The notes beneath the pieces are model-generated. The model saw only the letters and a list, made by a program, of their open reading frames with translations. It was not told where the DNA came from and searched no databases. DNA of 64,000 nt from positions 1,364,001 through 1,428,000 of the forward strand of contig NZ_JAQNDK010000002.1 in the NCBI RefSeq assembly GCF_028368935.1, in the 5' to 3' direction. This DNA comes from Sorangium aterium (GTDB lineage Bacteria > Myxococcota_A > Polyangia > Polyangiales > Polyangiaceae). The number at the start of each line of letters is the position of its first letter. The first letter of the stretch is position 1. Positions 49,373 to 56,950 of this stretch are shown here, piece after piece. A program made the translations under genes and the position numbers.

Positions 49373-50146
49373 ATGAGCAAGGCCGAGCCGAGCACCCGCG
49401 CCGTCGGGGAAGAGAGCCTCATCTACGTGCGCCGGATCCACCGGCGCGACCTGAACCGGGTCTGGGAATTCCTCAAGAAGGTGTTCCGTGACGTCAACCG
49501 GGAGACGGTCGAATACCAGCGGCCTCGCTCGAAGAAGCGGTTCCTCGAGGTCTACGAAGAAGAAGGGGTCGAGCAGCTCCTCTTCGAGGTCCGAGCGGCG
49601 CATGGTCAGGAGATCGTCGGCTACGCGGAGTGCGCCTTCGAGATCACCGGGACCGATAACTGGATGAACGAGCGCTACTTCACGAAGCACGACATGCGCC
49701 CGCTCTTCGTCGAGGAGCTCGCGGTCCACCCCGAGTACCAGGGCCGCGGCGTCGGCGCCTTCATGCTCGAGCAGCTCGAGCACCTCGCGCGTATCCACGG
49801 TTGCACCCACCTCGTGCTGGAGGTGGCCGAGAACAACATCGGCGCCCTCAAGTTCTACCGGAAGCGCAGCTTCTACCGGCTCGACGCCGCGATCTTCATG
49901 GCGAAGAAGGTCGCTGTCGACGCGGAGCTCCTGCCGCCTCGGGCGCTCAAGAAGCCCCGCAACCCGGACGCGCTCGGCGCGCCCGCGAAGCCGAAGCGAG
50001 CGCCGCGAAAACCGCTGAAGGCGCGCGGCGGCGAGAAGAGGTCGAGCGCCCCGCCGCCGACGTCGCGCCTGCCCGGCCCCGCGACGGACGAGGAGAGCGA
50101 TCCGCTCGACGAGGTGGAGACCGACGGCGGGGGCGACCCGCCGTGA
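49373..50146 (+). CDS. GNAT-family acetyltransferase with disordered C-terminal tail
   Basis: 257 residues from ATG 49373. GNAT core: VEELAVHPEYQGRGVGAFML contains the acetyl-CoA loop QGRGVG, then VLEVAENNIGALKFYRKRSF. Residues about 185-257 are Lys/Arg/Pro-rich and then acidic, probably disordered. This layout (RIHRRDLNRVWEFLKKVFRD at the start) fits RimI-like protein acetyltransferases, but target is unknown. Convergent with the arginine genes. Confidence 0.87.
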   Translation: MSKAEPSTRAVGEESLIYVRRIHRRDLNRVWEFLKKVFRDVNRETVEYQRPRSKKRFLEVYEEEGVEQLLFEVRAAHGQEIVGYAECAFEITGTDNWMNERYFTKHDMRPLFVEELAVHPEYQGRGVGAFMLEQLEHLARIHGCTHLVLEVAENNIGALKFYRKRSFYRLDAAIFMAKKVAVDAELLPPRALKKPRNPDALGAPAKPKRAPRKPLKARGGEKRSSAPPPTSRLPGPATDEESDPLDEVETDGGGDPP

Positions 50147-50203
50147 GCCCGAGCGCGAAGAGGCGCCCTCGCCACGGCGGATAAAAGGCGGCGTCGGTCG
50201 GGG

Positions 50204-51541
50204 TTAAGCCCTGCCGTGCTGGCGCAGCGTCGCCGGCAAGGACAGCGCGTGATCGATGCAGGCCCGGATGTCGTCGAAGCTCGACAGGCCGTACCAGAAC
50301 ACCGTCCAGTTCTCGTTGCGGTAGCTGCCCTCGGCCTGCTGGAAATACCAGGGGTTGATCTCGTTGCCGTTCCGGGCGCGCCAGAACAGCTTCGGGTTCT
50401 CGTTCTTCATCCGCGTCCAGAGCGAGCCGCCGATTCCCACGCCCTGCGCCTCCGAGGTCACCGCGAACTTGTCGAGGTACGGAGTGAGCGGGGCCCTCCC
50501 GCCCGGGTCGAGCGTGAGGATCGCCGTCGCCCGGTACGAGTCGGACAGGTAGATGCGATAGAAAGGCTTCTTGTCGAAGTAGTGCTCGTCGAGCTTCCGC
50601 TGGAAGCACGCCTCGAGCAGATCGCGGAGCCGGATGCGGTCGATGGCGTCGTCCAGCGCGTCGTGCCGCAGGATCCGCTCGCCGCGGCGGACGAGCGTGC
50701 CAGAGCCCGTGTGCGTGAAGAGCTCCTTCGCCAGGTGATCGGGCGATGTGATCGAGACCGAGGAGGTCGCGGGCAGCCCGTCGAGCAGGAGCTTGATCTC
50801 CTGCAGCTTGAGGCGCATGCCCCCGTTCAGCGAGGGCTGGGCCATCAGGCCCGCGAAATCCTCCTCGAGGTTGATCGCCGAGATGATGCGCCCGTGCTCG
50901 TCGAGGAGACCGCCCGTGCTCGTGAGGAAGATCATCTTGAACGGCTGCGTCGCGAGCGCGAGCTCGCGCGCGGCGACGTCGGCGTTGATGTTGAGGATCT
51001 GCCCGCCCGGCGTCTCCCCGAGGCAGGCCAGGATCGGCAGGTGCCCGGCGCGGAGGCTGGACCTCACCGCGTCGACATGGACGCGCTCGACCTTGCCGAC
51101 CAGCCCGAGGCGCTCCTCGTCGAGCAGAGAGGCCTCGAAGACGCCCGCCGTGATCGGCCGCGTGCGCGTGCCCATCTCCTCGAGCGCCTCGACGAGCCGC
51201 AGGTTCTCGCGGAGGAAGACGCGGCGGGCGATCTCCAGGATGCGGGGCGTCGTGACGCGCAGGCCGTTGACCCGCTCCGTCGGGATGCCCGCCTGGGCGA
51301 GCGCCCGATCGAGCTGCGGCCCGGCGCCATGGATGACGACGGGGTACAGCCCGACCTGGTTCAGGAACACGAGCGAGGTCGCGAGCGCCTCGAGGTCCTC
51401 ATCGAGGATGGCGCCGCCGACCTTGATGATGGCGAACTTCTGCTGATCGACGGCCGCGTACTGCTTCAGGTACTGCTCGACCTCCTTGCGGCTGCCGAGG
51501 TTCCTGAGCAGGCGGACGATGACGTCTTGCGTCGAACCCAT
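50204..51541 (-). CDS. argB: Bifunctional N-acetylglutamate synthase/kinase
   Basis: 445 residues from ATG 51541, six bases after the argF' stop. The N-terminal amino acid kinase domain has FAIIKVGGAILD, VIHGAGPQLDRAL and LNINADVAARELA (acetylglutamate kinase motifs). The C-terminal NAT domain (about 290-445; RAPLTPYLDKFAVTSEAQGV, GIGGSLWTRMKNENPKLFWR) is the vertebrate-type N-acetylglutamate synthase domain. The fusion is known from Xanthomonas and relatives and makes both first steps of arginine synthesis. It is placed directly behind acetylornithine transcarbamylase, as in that group. Confidence 0.9.
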   Translation of the reverse strand: MGSTQDVIVRLLRNLGSRKEVEQYLKQYAAVDQQKFAIIKVGGAILDEDLEALATSLVFLNQVGLYPVVIHGAGPQLDRALAQAGIPTERVNGLRVTTPRILEIARRVFLRENLRLVEALEEMGTRTRPITAGVFEASLLDEERLGLVGKVERVHVDAVRSSLRAGHLPILACLGETPGGQILNINADVAARELALATQPFKMIFLTSTGGLLDEHGRIISAINLEEDFAGLMAQPSLNGGMRLKLQEIKLLLDGLPATSSVSITSPDHLAKELFTHTGSGTLVRRGERILRHDALDDAIDRIRLRDLLEACFQRKLDEHYFDKKPFYRIYLSDSYRATAILTLDPGGRAPLTPYLDKFAVTSEAQGVGIGGSLWTRMKNENPKLFWRARNGNEINPWYFQQAEGSYRNENWTVFWYGLSSFDDIRACIDHALSLPATLRQHGRA

Positions 51542-51546
51542 CGTCG

Positions 51547-52548
51547 TCACCACCCGTTGGCCAGCACGTCCATCACGGCCTTCTGGACATGCAGCCGATT
51601 CTCTGCCTCGTCGATGACCATCGATGCTGGCGAGTCGATCACCGCGTCGGTGACCTTGACGTTGCGCCGGACCGGCAGGCAGTGGGAGAAGAGCCCCCCC
51701 GCGGTGAGCGCCATCTTCTGCTCATCGACGATGAAGTGCTTGTGCCTGTCGCGGATGGGCTTCTCCTGCTCCCAGCGCCCGAAGTAGGGAATCGCGCCCC
51801 AGCTCTTCGCGTACACGACGTGGGCGCCCTCGTAGGCGGACTTGATGTCGTAGGTGATCGAGAGCTTCTGCCCGTTGCCTTCGGCGCTCTTCCTGGCGGC
51901 GTCGAGGTAGCGCTCGTCGAGGTGGTACTCCTCGCTGGGGCAGAGGAGGGTGACGTCCATGCCGAGCTTGGACGCGATGAGAACGGCCGAGTTGGCGACC
52001 GCGGTGTTGAGCGGGCGCGGGTGATACGTCCAGGTGAGGACGAACTTCTTGCCGTCGAGGCGGCCGAGGCGCTCCTTCATGGTGAGCGCGAGCGCGAGCT
52101 CCTGGCAGGGGTGCGTGATGGTCTCCAGGTTGACGACCGGCACGGTGGCGTAACGGGCGAAGCCCTGGAGCACCTTGTCCTGGCGATCGTCCTCCCAGCG
52201 CTGGAACTTGGGGAACGCGCGCACGCCGATGAGGTCGGCGTAGCGGGAGAGCACGCGAGCGACCTCCTGGATGTGCTCCTCCGGCTCGCCATCCATCGCG
52301 ATGCCTTCCTCGAACTCGATGGGCCAGGCGCTCCGGCCAGGCTCGAGCACGACGGCGTGGCCGCCGAGCTCGCGGATGCCGACGTCGAAGGAGGTGCGCG
52401 TCCGCAGCGATGGGTTGAAGAAGACGAGCGCGATGGTGCGATCTTTGAGGCGCGGCTCGATCGGCCGCCGCTTGAAGCGCTGCGCGCGCTCGAGGAGGCC
52501 CTCGATCTCTGCGCGGGTGTAGTCCATCGTGGTCAGGAAGTGCCGCAT
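51547..52548 (-). CDS. argF': N-acetylornithine carbamoyltransferase
   Basis: 333 residues from ATG 52548 (GGAGG upstream). Carbamoyl-phosphate site SLRTRTSF, ligand loop ETITHPCQELALALTM and HCLPVRRNVKVTDAV. The features that separate acetylornithine from ornithine carbamoyltransferase are present: WPIEFEEGIAMDGEPEEHIQ in the loop region, and RRNVKVTDAV followed by IDEAENRLHVQKAVM at the C-terminus, close to the Xanthomonas enzyme. It makes N-acetylcitrulline, so arginine synthesis here should run with acetylated intermediates. First gene of the pair with the NAGS/kinase. Confidence 0.9.
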   Translation of the reverse strand: MRHFLTTMDYTRAEIEGLLERAQRFKRRPIEPRLKDRTIALVFFNPSLRTRTSFDVGIRELGGHAVVLEPGRSAWPIEFEEGIAMDGEPEEHIQEVARVLSRYADLIGVRAFPKFQRWEDDRQDKVLQGFARYATVPVVNLETITHPCQELALALTMKERLGRLDGKKFVLTWTYHPRPLNTAVANSAVLIASKLGMDVTLLCPSEEYHLDERYLDAARKSAEGNGQKLSITYDIKSAYEGAHVVYAKSWGAIPYFGRWEQEKPIRDRHKHFIVDEQKMALTAGGLFSHCLPVRRNVKVTDAVIDSPASMVIDEAENRLHVQKAVMDVLANGW

Positions 52549-52769
52549 CGGATGCCTCCTCGTTTGAACGGCGCGGAGCGGGCACTCGCATTGGAGCAAG
52601 CCTGGCGGTGATGTCAACGCTGCTCGCGGCGCGCGGCGCGGGCGGGCGATTCAAGGGGGCGGCGCCTCGCCTCCGGCGAGCGGGGACCGCTGCGCGATGC
52701 GACGAGAAACCGGGGTGAGCGTGGTTCGCTTCGAGGAGATCCCGGGAGCGGGAACCGATGCCGGTGGCG

Positions 52770-52807
52770 GGCACGCTCTCGTGCCGACAGGGCACGGTCT
52801 CGTGCCC
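52770..52807. promoter_or_regulatory. Two matched palindromes, possible tandem operator
   Basis: GGCACG-CTCT-CGTGCC at 52770-52785 and GGGCACG-GTCT-CGTGCCC at 52790-52807 share the same arms. Their centres are 21 bases apart, two DNA turns, so two dimers could bind on the same face. They lie about 220 bases upstream of argF' (minus) and just upstream of the structured RNA (plus). Confidence 0.55.
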
Positions 52808-52844
52808 GCCCCACCACCCGCTGGACGGGCTCCTCGGCAGTGTC

Positions 52845-52966
52845 GGGGATACCAGGATTGCAGGTGCTGATTTCAGGAACGAAAGGAGTACGCAGGTCCC
52901 CTAGGGAAAGACTCGCGGAAATCGAGGGTACAACCCTTGGCCTGCATCCTGCTAATCAAGTAGGGC
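52845..52966 (+). ncRNA. Candidate structured RNA (riboswitch-like leader or small RNA)
   Basis: In a 520-base gene-free stretch. GATTGCAGG (52856-52864) pairs with CCTGCTAATC (52948-52957, one bulge). Inside are small hairpins TCCC-CTA-GGGA (52897-52907), CTCG/CGAG (52912-52926) and GGG-TACAA-CCC (52926-52936). CCTGC at 52948-52952 can instead pair with GTAGG at 52960-52964, so two exclusive structures are possible. A strong terminator follows at once. Known classes were considered; none fits fully. The RNA may control the small gene at 53069 or be a free small RNA. Confidence 0.5.
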
Positions 52967-53019
52967 AGAGCGCCCGTGACGGTTTTCCCCCCCCACCGTC
53001 GAATGGGCGCTCTTTTTTT
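52967..53019 (+). terminator. Intrinsic terminator after the structured RNA
   Basis: AGAGCGCCC (52967-52975) pairs with GGGCGCTCT (53005-53013), with a nested GACGGT/ACCGTC pair inside, followed by seven T on the plus strand. It lies 50 bases before the start of the gene at 53069, so it would act as an attenuator for that gene or end a small RNA. Confidence 0.8.
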
Positions 53020-53068
53020 GTGCTTTGATGGCGGGGTGGCGGGGTGGCGTGAAGGAGCGGGTGTTCCT

Positions 53069-53380
53069 GTGACGCTGGTCGTGATCCTCACGGTGCGCTG
53101 CGAGGCGCTCGACGCGTTCCGCGCATACGAGAGGAAGGCCGCGGCCGTGATGGCGCGGTACGGCGGCGCGATCGAGCGGACCGTGGTGACCGCGCCCGAC
53201 GGCGCTGGGCTCACCCTGAAGGAGATCCACCTCGTCACGTTTCCGGATGAACAAGCCTTCTCGGCCTATCGCGGCGACGCCGGGCTCGGGGAGGTTGCGC
53301 ACCTGCGGGACGCGTCGGTCGTTCATACCGAGATCCTGCGCGGGGAAGAGGGACCGCACTACCACCTCGCCCCTGTCTGA
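53069..53380 (+). CDS. Small dimeric alpha/beta-barrel (DUF1330/ABM-like) protein
   Basis: 103 residues from GTG 53069 (GGAG in GAAGGAGCGGG upstream). Opens with a beta strand VTLVVILTVRCEALDAFRAY, then EKAAAVMARYGGAIERTVVT-like helices and strands and LVTFPDEQAFSAYRGDAG, the pattern of DUF1330 or antibiotic-biosynthesis-monooxygenase folds. The frame is open upstream to 52976 but that part runs through the terminator. Function unknown. Expression may be gated by the upstream RNA and terminator. Confidence 0.75.
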   Translation: MTLVVILTVRCEALDAFRAYERKAAAVMARYGGAIERTVVTAPDGAGLTLKEIHLVTFPDEQAFSAYRGDAGLGEVAHLRDASVVHTEILRGEEGPHYHLAPV

Positions 53381-53404
53381 TCGGCGCCGCGGTAGGGCGC
53401 TGCA

Positions 53405-54253
53405 TCACGTCTCGAGGACGTTGCCGCGCTCCGCTTGCACGGGCGGCTCGGCGATGCACGCCGTGGCGACGCGCCGGAACCCGACCCGCTCATAGACGCG
53501 CGCGACGCGGTCGTTCTGCGCGGACAGGAACACGGTGCGGATCCCGGCGTCCAGCGCATGGCGGGCCAGAAGCGCGGTGACCGCGGCGGCGAGGCCGCGC
53601 CCCCGGGCCGCCGGCAGCGTCCCCACGCCGACGATCTCGGCGACGTCCTGCACGTGCTGGTAGCAGCCGGTGCAGAGCGGGCCGGCGAGCGCTCCCTCGC
53701 GGCCCCGAGCGGCCGCGTGCACCAGCGTTCCCTCGATCAGCGACGCGTGCCACGCGGCCGCCTGTCCGGCCGGGAGCGCGGCCGCGGCGGCCTCCCGCTC
53801 GGCCGGTCCCGCAGAGCCGACCGCGGTGTCGAGCGCGCCGAAGGCGACGTGCGCGACGGCCTGCACTTCGGCGAGATCCGGGTCCTGGGCGGTGATGATC
53901 GAGAGCGAGACGTCCTCCGGCAAAGGCGTCTGGCGGGGCTCGCCGCAGAGCACGAGCAGCGGGCAGCGCCGGACGTGCAGGCCGGCCGCCTCGGCCGTGG
54001 CGTCGAGCCCAGGGGTGGTCTCCAGCACCCACTCGAACGCCTCCGGGATCGAGAGTTGCCGCTGACGCGTGCGTACGGCGGCCACGTCCTCGACCGATGC
54101 GGCGCCGGCATGGCCGAGGGCGGGGCGGGCATAGTAGGGCCAGCCGTCGCCGCGGCGAACGAAGAGAGTCAGCGGTCCGTGGTCCTCTGCGTCAGCGCGC
54201 CAGCGAGGGACGGCATCGTAAAACCGCTCGATGGCGGTGAGGAGAGCGCTCAC
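53405..54253 (-). CDS. GNAT-family acetyltransferase, two-lobed
   Basis: 282 residues from GTG 54253 (GTG 54268 is an alternative). The first half (LTLFVRRGDGWPYYARPALG) is a degenerate GNAT-like lobe and the second half has the acetyl-CoA loop VGVGTLPAARGRGLAAAVTA and the C-terminal AQNDRVARVYERVGFRRVAT. Such tandem GNATs usually keep one active site, here the second. Sequence between starts and 54574 is Arg/Pro-rich and not coding. Substrate unknown. Confidence 0.85.
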   Translation of the reverse strand: MSALLTAIERFYDAVPRWRADAEDHGPLTLFVRRGDGWPYYARPALGHAGAASVEDVAAVRTRQRQLSIPEAFEWVLETTPGLDATAEAAGLHVRRCPLLVLCGEPRQTPLPEDVSLSIITAQDPDLAEVQAVAHVAFGALDTAVGSAGPAEREAAAAALPAGQAAAWHASLIEGTLVHAAARGREGALAGPLCTGCYQHVQDVAEIVGVGTLPAARGRGLAAAVTALLARHALDAGIRTVFLSAQNDRVARVYERVGFRRVATACIAEPPVQAERGNVLET

Positions 54254-54339
54254 GGGCCGCGATTGTGTCACCTCACGCGCCCCGGCGCGAGGAGCGCCGG
54301 GCTCCTCGGAGAGGCCTTTCGGTGCTGGCGCCGAGCGGC

Positions 54340-54418
54340 GCCGGCGCCCGCCGTACACCGCGCGTCCAGGGGCCGGCGCCCGCCGTGCACCGCGCGTCCA
54401 CGGGGCCGGCGCCCGCCG
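54340..54418. repeat. 32-33 bp tandem repeat, about 2.4 copies
   Basis: Units at 54340-54371, 54372-54404 and the start of a third at 54405-54418 share GCCGGCGCCCGCCGT and CACCGCGCGTCCA. It lies in the region between the divergent GNAT and lipoprotein genes, within 25-100 bases of the lipoprotein start. Confidence 0.8.
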
Positions 54419-54438
54419 CCCGGGTGTAGACTCGTCCC

Positions 54439-54966
54439 ATGTACCGACGTGGCTGTTGCGCGACCTGCGCCGCCCTTGCGCTCGCGACGCTCTCCTCCAT
54501 CGGCTGCGGTCCCTCGCCAGCTCGACTGTCGTCTGGGGCCGCCGCCCCGGTCGAGCTCGTGCTTCCGCCCTCACGCCCAGGCGCGCCCGCGTCCAAGCTG
54601 GCGGCAGACGATCGGGAGTCCCGGATCGACGAGAAAGAGCGCCTGCCCTTCGTGGGCACGTGGATCAGCGAGGAGGACGGCTCGCTCCTCGAGCTGAGCG
54701 CGACGAGCTTCCACCTCCGCTTTCCCTACGAGGGTGCTCCGCGTGACCTCTACGCGCGCATCGTCTCGTACAACACCGAGCGTGGCCACATCGCGCTCGA
54801 GTACACGCGCATCCTGCAGGATGGAGTCGAGGAGCCCATCGAGGAGCCCTCCGTGTACATGCGCTACGAGATCCGCGAGGGCAGCCTGTACAAGCACGTC
54901 GACGACGGGGATTTCCCCGCCACCGTGGACGACGAGCGGTTCGTGCGGACCCCCGACCGGCGGTGA
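54439..54966 (+). CDS. Lipoprotein, 175 aa, function unknown
   Basis: Starts MYRRGCCATCAALALATLSS followed by IGCG: a lipoprotein signal with lipobox SIGC near residue 23. The mature part has LPFVGTWISEEDGSLLELSA, FHLRFPYEGAP and YMRYEIREGSLYKHVDDGDF, a lipocalin-like or copper-resistance-like beta sheet pattern that starts with a GTW motif. No catalytic residues recognised. Divergent from the GNAT gene. Confidence 0.78.
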   Translation: MYRRGCCATCAALALATLSSIGCGPSPARLSSGAAAPVELVLPPSRPGAPASKLAADDRESRIDEKERLPFVGTWISEEDGSLLELSATSFHLRFPYEGAPRDLYARIVSYNTERGHIALEYTRILQDGVEEPIEEPSVYMRYEIREGSLYKHVDDGDFPATVDDERFVRTPDRR

Positions 54967-55018
54967 GCGCGCGCCGGGCCTCGACGCCCTCGCCCACAGG
55001 GGGGTCGTCGATGGGCCG

Positions 55019-55615
55019 ATGGCCAGCGCTTCACCCGGGCGCTCGCTCCGCCAGAAGTCGAGCCGGTGTTCGGGCGACGCCGCTCAGCCCCGCCATGTCG
55101 CGGCCTGCAGCGTGACAGAGAAGCCCTCGCAGCGGCTCGCGCGGGCAGCGCTCCGGCTGCATGGCGCGACGCGAGGAGCTCGCTTCGGGCTGGATTTCCG
55201 TGTCGACGAGCGGTGCCGGTCCGGGCTCGGCGGCTCGGACAAGAGCCTGGCGGTCGACGTCGTCGGCTACGAGGCCGGTTTCACGCCGGCGCCCGGCCCC
55301 AACCACGAGCTGAATACGTATGTGGACTGGGCGGACACCCTGCCGACGGACCCGGAGGCGTGCCGCGATCTGTTTCTGGCTGCCACCCTGTACTACGAGG
55401 ATAATGGGGTGATGGCCCGCGCAGAGATAGCGCAGAGACGCGGCATCTACGTCAATGGCGTGGGCTGCAACGTTGGCCTCAGTCACGGACTCAAGTTCTA
55501 TACGCCCATGGTGGCCACCCACAGCTACCGCGTCGTCGTCACCGCCCGAACCGGCAATGGCAGCAGCTCCCCGACGCGAAAGTTCAGGATCCGTACGGTG
55601 TGGGAGCCGAGCTGA
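55019..55615 (+). pseudogene. Truncated copy of the lipoprotein gene at 56299-56904
   Basis: From about 55240 the frame encodes LAVDVVGYEAGFTPAPGPNH, TYVDWADTLPTDPEACRDLF, ATLYYEDNGVMA and RVVVTARTGNG, matching the intact paralog line by line to the final VWEPS. The signal peptide and first 60 residues of that paralog are missing; in their place is sequence (55108-55235) that matches DNA upstream of the intact gene (55955-56090). This looks like a deletion after duplication. It may be translated but would not be exported. Confidence 0.6.
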
Positions 55616-55649
55616 GCCGCCGATCGCCGGCGCGTGACGCCGGCGCTTC

Positions 55650-55790
55650 TCACACCCCGAGCACCACCCCTCCGCCCTCTCGCGCGTCGCCTCCGCGATC
55701 GCCTGCACGTAAAGCCGCGCCTGCGCCTCCTGCGCTGCGTGCGCCGTGCCCGCGTCGGAGCCGGTCTTGAGATCGACCACGGTCAGCCAG
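55650..55790 (-). pseudogene. Duplicated 3' end of the AddA-like helicase gene
   Basis: The minus strand reads WLTVVDLKTGSDAGTAHAAQ then EAQARLYVQAIAEATRERA, nearly identical to the last 45 residues of the helicase-nuclease encoded at 56951-60703, then shifts frame before the stop. It lies behind the truncated lipoprotein gene exactly as the real 3' end lies behind the intact one (offset 1.30 kb), so lipoprotein and helicase end were duplicated as one segment. Confidence 0.85.
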
Positions 55791-55899
55791 CGACCCCCCC
55801 AAGCCCGCAGCAAGCGCGCCGGACCCCCATCCGACGGATGACCGGTAAAAGTCGTCTGACGTCGAAGACCGTCCGATGCCGATGATAGCCCCGTGGCAT

Positions 55900-55965
55900 T
55901 GTCACGGCGTTTGGTGTGACATGTCACGGTGTTTGGTGTGACATGTCACGGCTCTCTGCGTGACA
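55900..55965. repeat. Three tandem 22-bp units, each with TGTCAC...GTGACA ends
   Basis: Units at 55900-55921, 55922-55943 and 55944-55965 each begin TGTCACGG and end GTGACA, so each unit is an inverted repeat and each junction makes the perfect palindrome GTGACATGTCAC. The form suggests an array of protein-binding sites 330-400 bases upstream of the lipoprotein gene at 56299. The rest of 55791-56298 has no supported gene; 55955-56090 is a diverged copy of 55108-55235. Confidence 0.8.
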
Positions 55966-56298
55966 GACACGTGCTCACCGCGGCTCGCACGGGCAGCGCT
56001 CCGGGCCCCTGGCGCGCCCTACAGGAGCTCTCTTCGTCTGGATTTACCGCCTTGCGGGGCCGTGCCGGACCGAGCTGGGGGCCTGGCGATGGCGTCGAGG
56101 CGGGAGGGGCGCTGCGTTGGCATGTGCGTTGCTGAACGCGACGGCGGCGGCGATGAGCCGGACCAAGGAAGGCCGTGGTGAAGAGGCGACTCGGCTCCAC
56201 GCACTGGCGTGGGCGAACCAGCGCACCATGGCCTCCCGACGCCCGGCTGAACATCGCGATGCCATTTTCATACGCTTCACAAATGGAGATCTGAAAAG

Positions 56299-56904
56299 AT
56301 GAGCCGAATCCATTCCGTAGTGGGATGCCTCTTTGCTGCCATGGCCGCGATGGCCACCACGGGCTGCGCCGTGGAGATGCAGGACGAACAGCGCGATGAA
56401 GACGTCGCGGAGGCGGAGCAGGCGTACGGTGAGTCTACATGCGCCACCGTCGGCGCGGCTGCGACGTACAGCGGCGGCTTCAACTACACCTCGCCGACGA
56501 CGTACACCACGACAGGCTGCTATAAGGCGCAGGCGGTCGACGTCACCAACTACAGGAGCGGTTTCACTTCGCAGCCCGGTCCCGGCTACACGCTGCATAC
56601 GTACGTGACCTGGGCGGACTCCCTGCCGACGAATGAAGAGGCATGCGAGGCGCTGATCTTGAAGGCCACCCTGTACCGTGAGGAGAACGGGGTCATGGTC
56701 AAGAAGGCGGAAGATACGCTGCACGGCAACTACGAGGACTTCGGTGGCTGCATGGTCGGCCCCCCGTGGGGAATCGACTTCAGTACGCTGACTCCGAATG
56801 AGCTTCTGTCCGGAGCCGACCACCGCATCGTTGTCACCGCTCGAACCGGCGACGGCGACTTCCCGACGCGGAGCTTCAAGATCAAGACGATGTGGGAGCC
56901 GTGA
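56299..56904 (+). CDS. Lipoprotein, 201 aa, intact member of the duplicated pair
   Basis: Signal peptide VVGCLFAAMAAMATTGC (lipobox TTGC), an acidic stretch (DEQRDEDVAEAEQAYGE), then a beta-rich domain with TYSGGFNYTSPTTYTTTGCY, HTYVTWADSLPTNEEACEAL, TLYREENGVM and RIVVTARTGDG. Two Cys pairs may form disulphides. Not recognised as a known family; the 'AYGES' start of the mature domain is common in Polyangiales secreted proteins. Convergent with the helicase gene, with 46 bases between stops. Confidence 0.82.
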   Translation: MSRIHSVVGCLFAAMAAMATTGCAVEMQDEQRDEDVAEAEQAYGESTCATVGAAATYSGGFNYTSPTTYTTTGCYKAQAVDVTNYRSGFTSQPGPGYTLHTYVTWADSLPTNEEACEALILKATLYREENGVMVKKAEDTLHGNYEDFGGCMVGPPWGIDFSTLTPNELLSGADHRIVVTARTGDGDFPTRSFKIKTMWEP

Positions 56905-56950
56905 TCTGATCCGTTGAGCGCCAGCGCGGCGCAGGCCGCGGCGGCGCCCC

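Noticed and set aside
52845-52966. TPP riboswitch, 6S RNA, SRP RNA or T-box
   Set aside because: TPP: 3' phrases are similar but the CUGAGA motif and the P5 pairing are missing and the gene behind is not thiamine-related. 6S: spacing between matching phrases is far too short. SRP: no GGAAGG..AGCA loop. T-box: no AGGGUGGNACCGCG. Kept as unassigned structured RNA.
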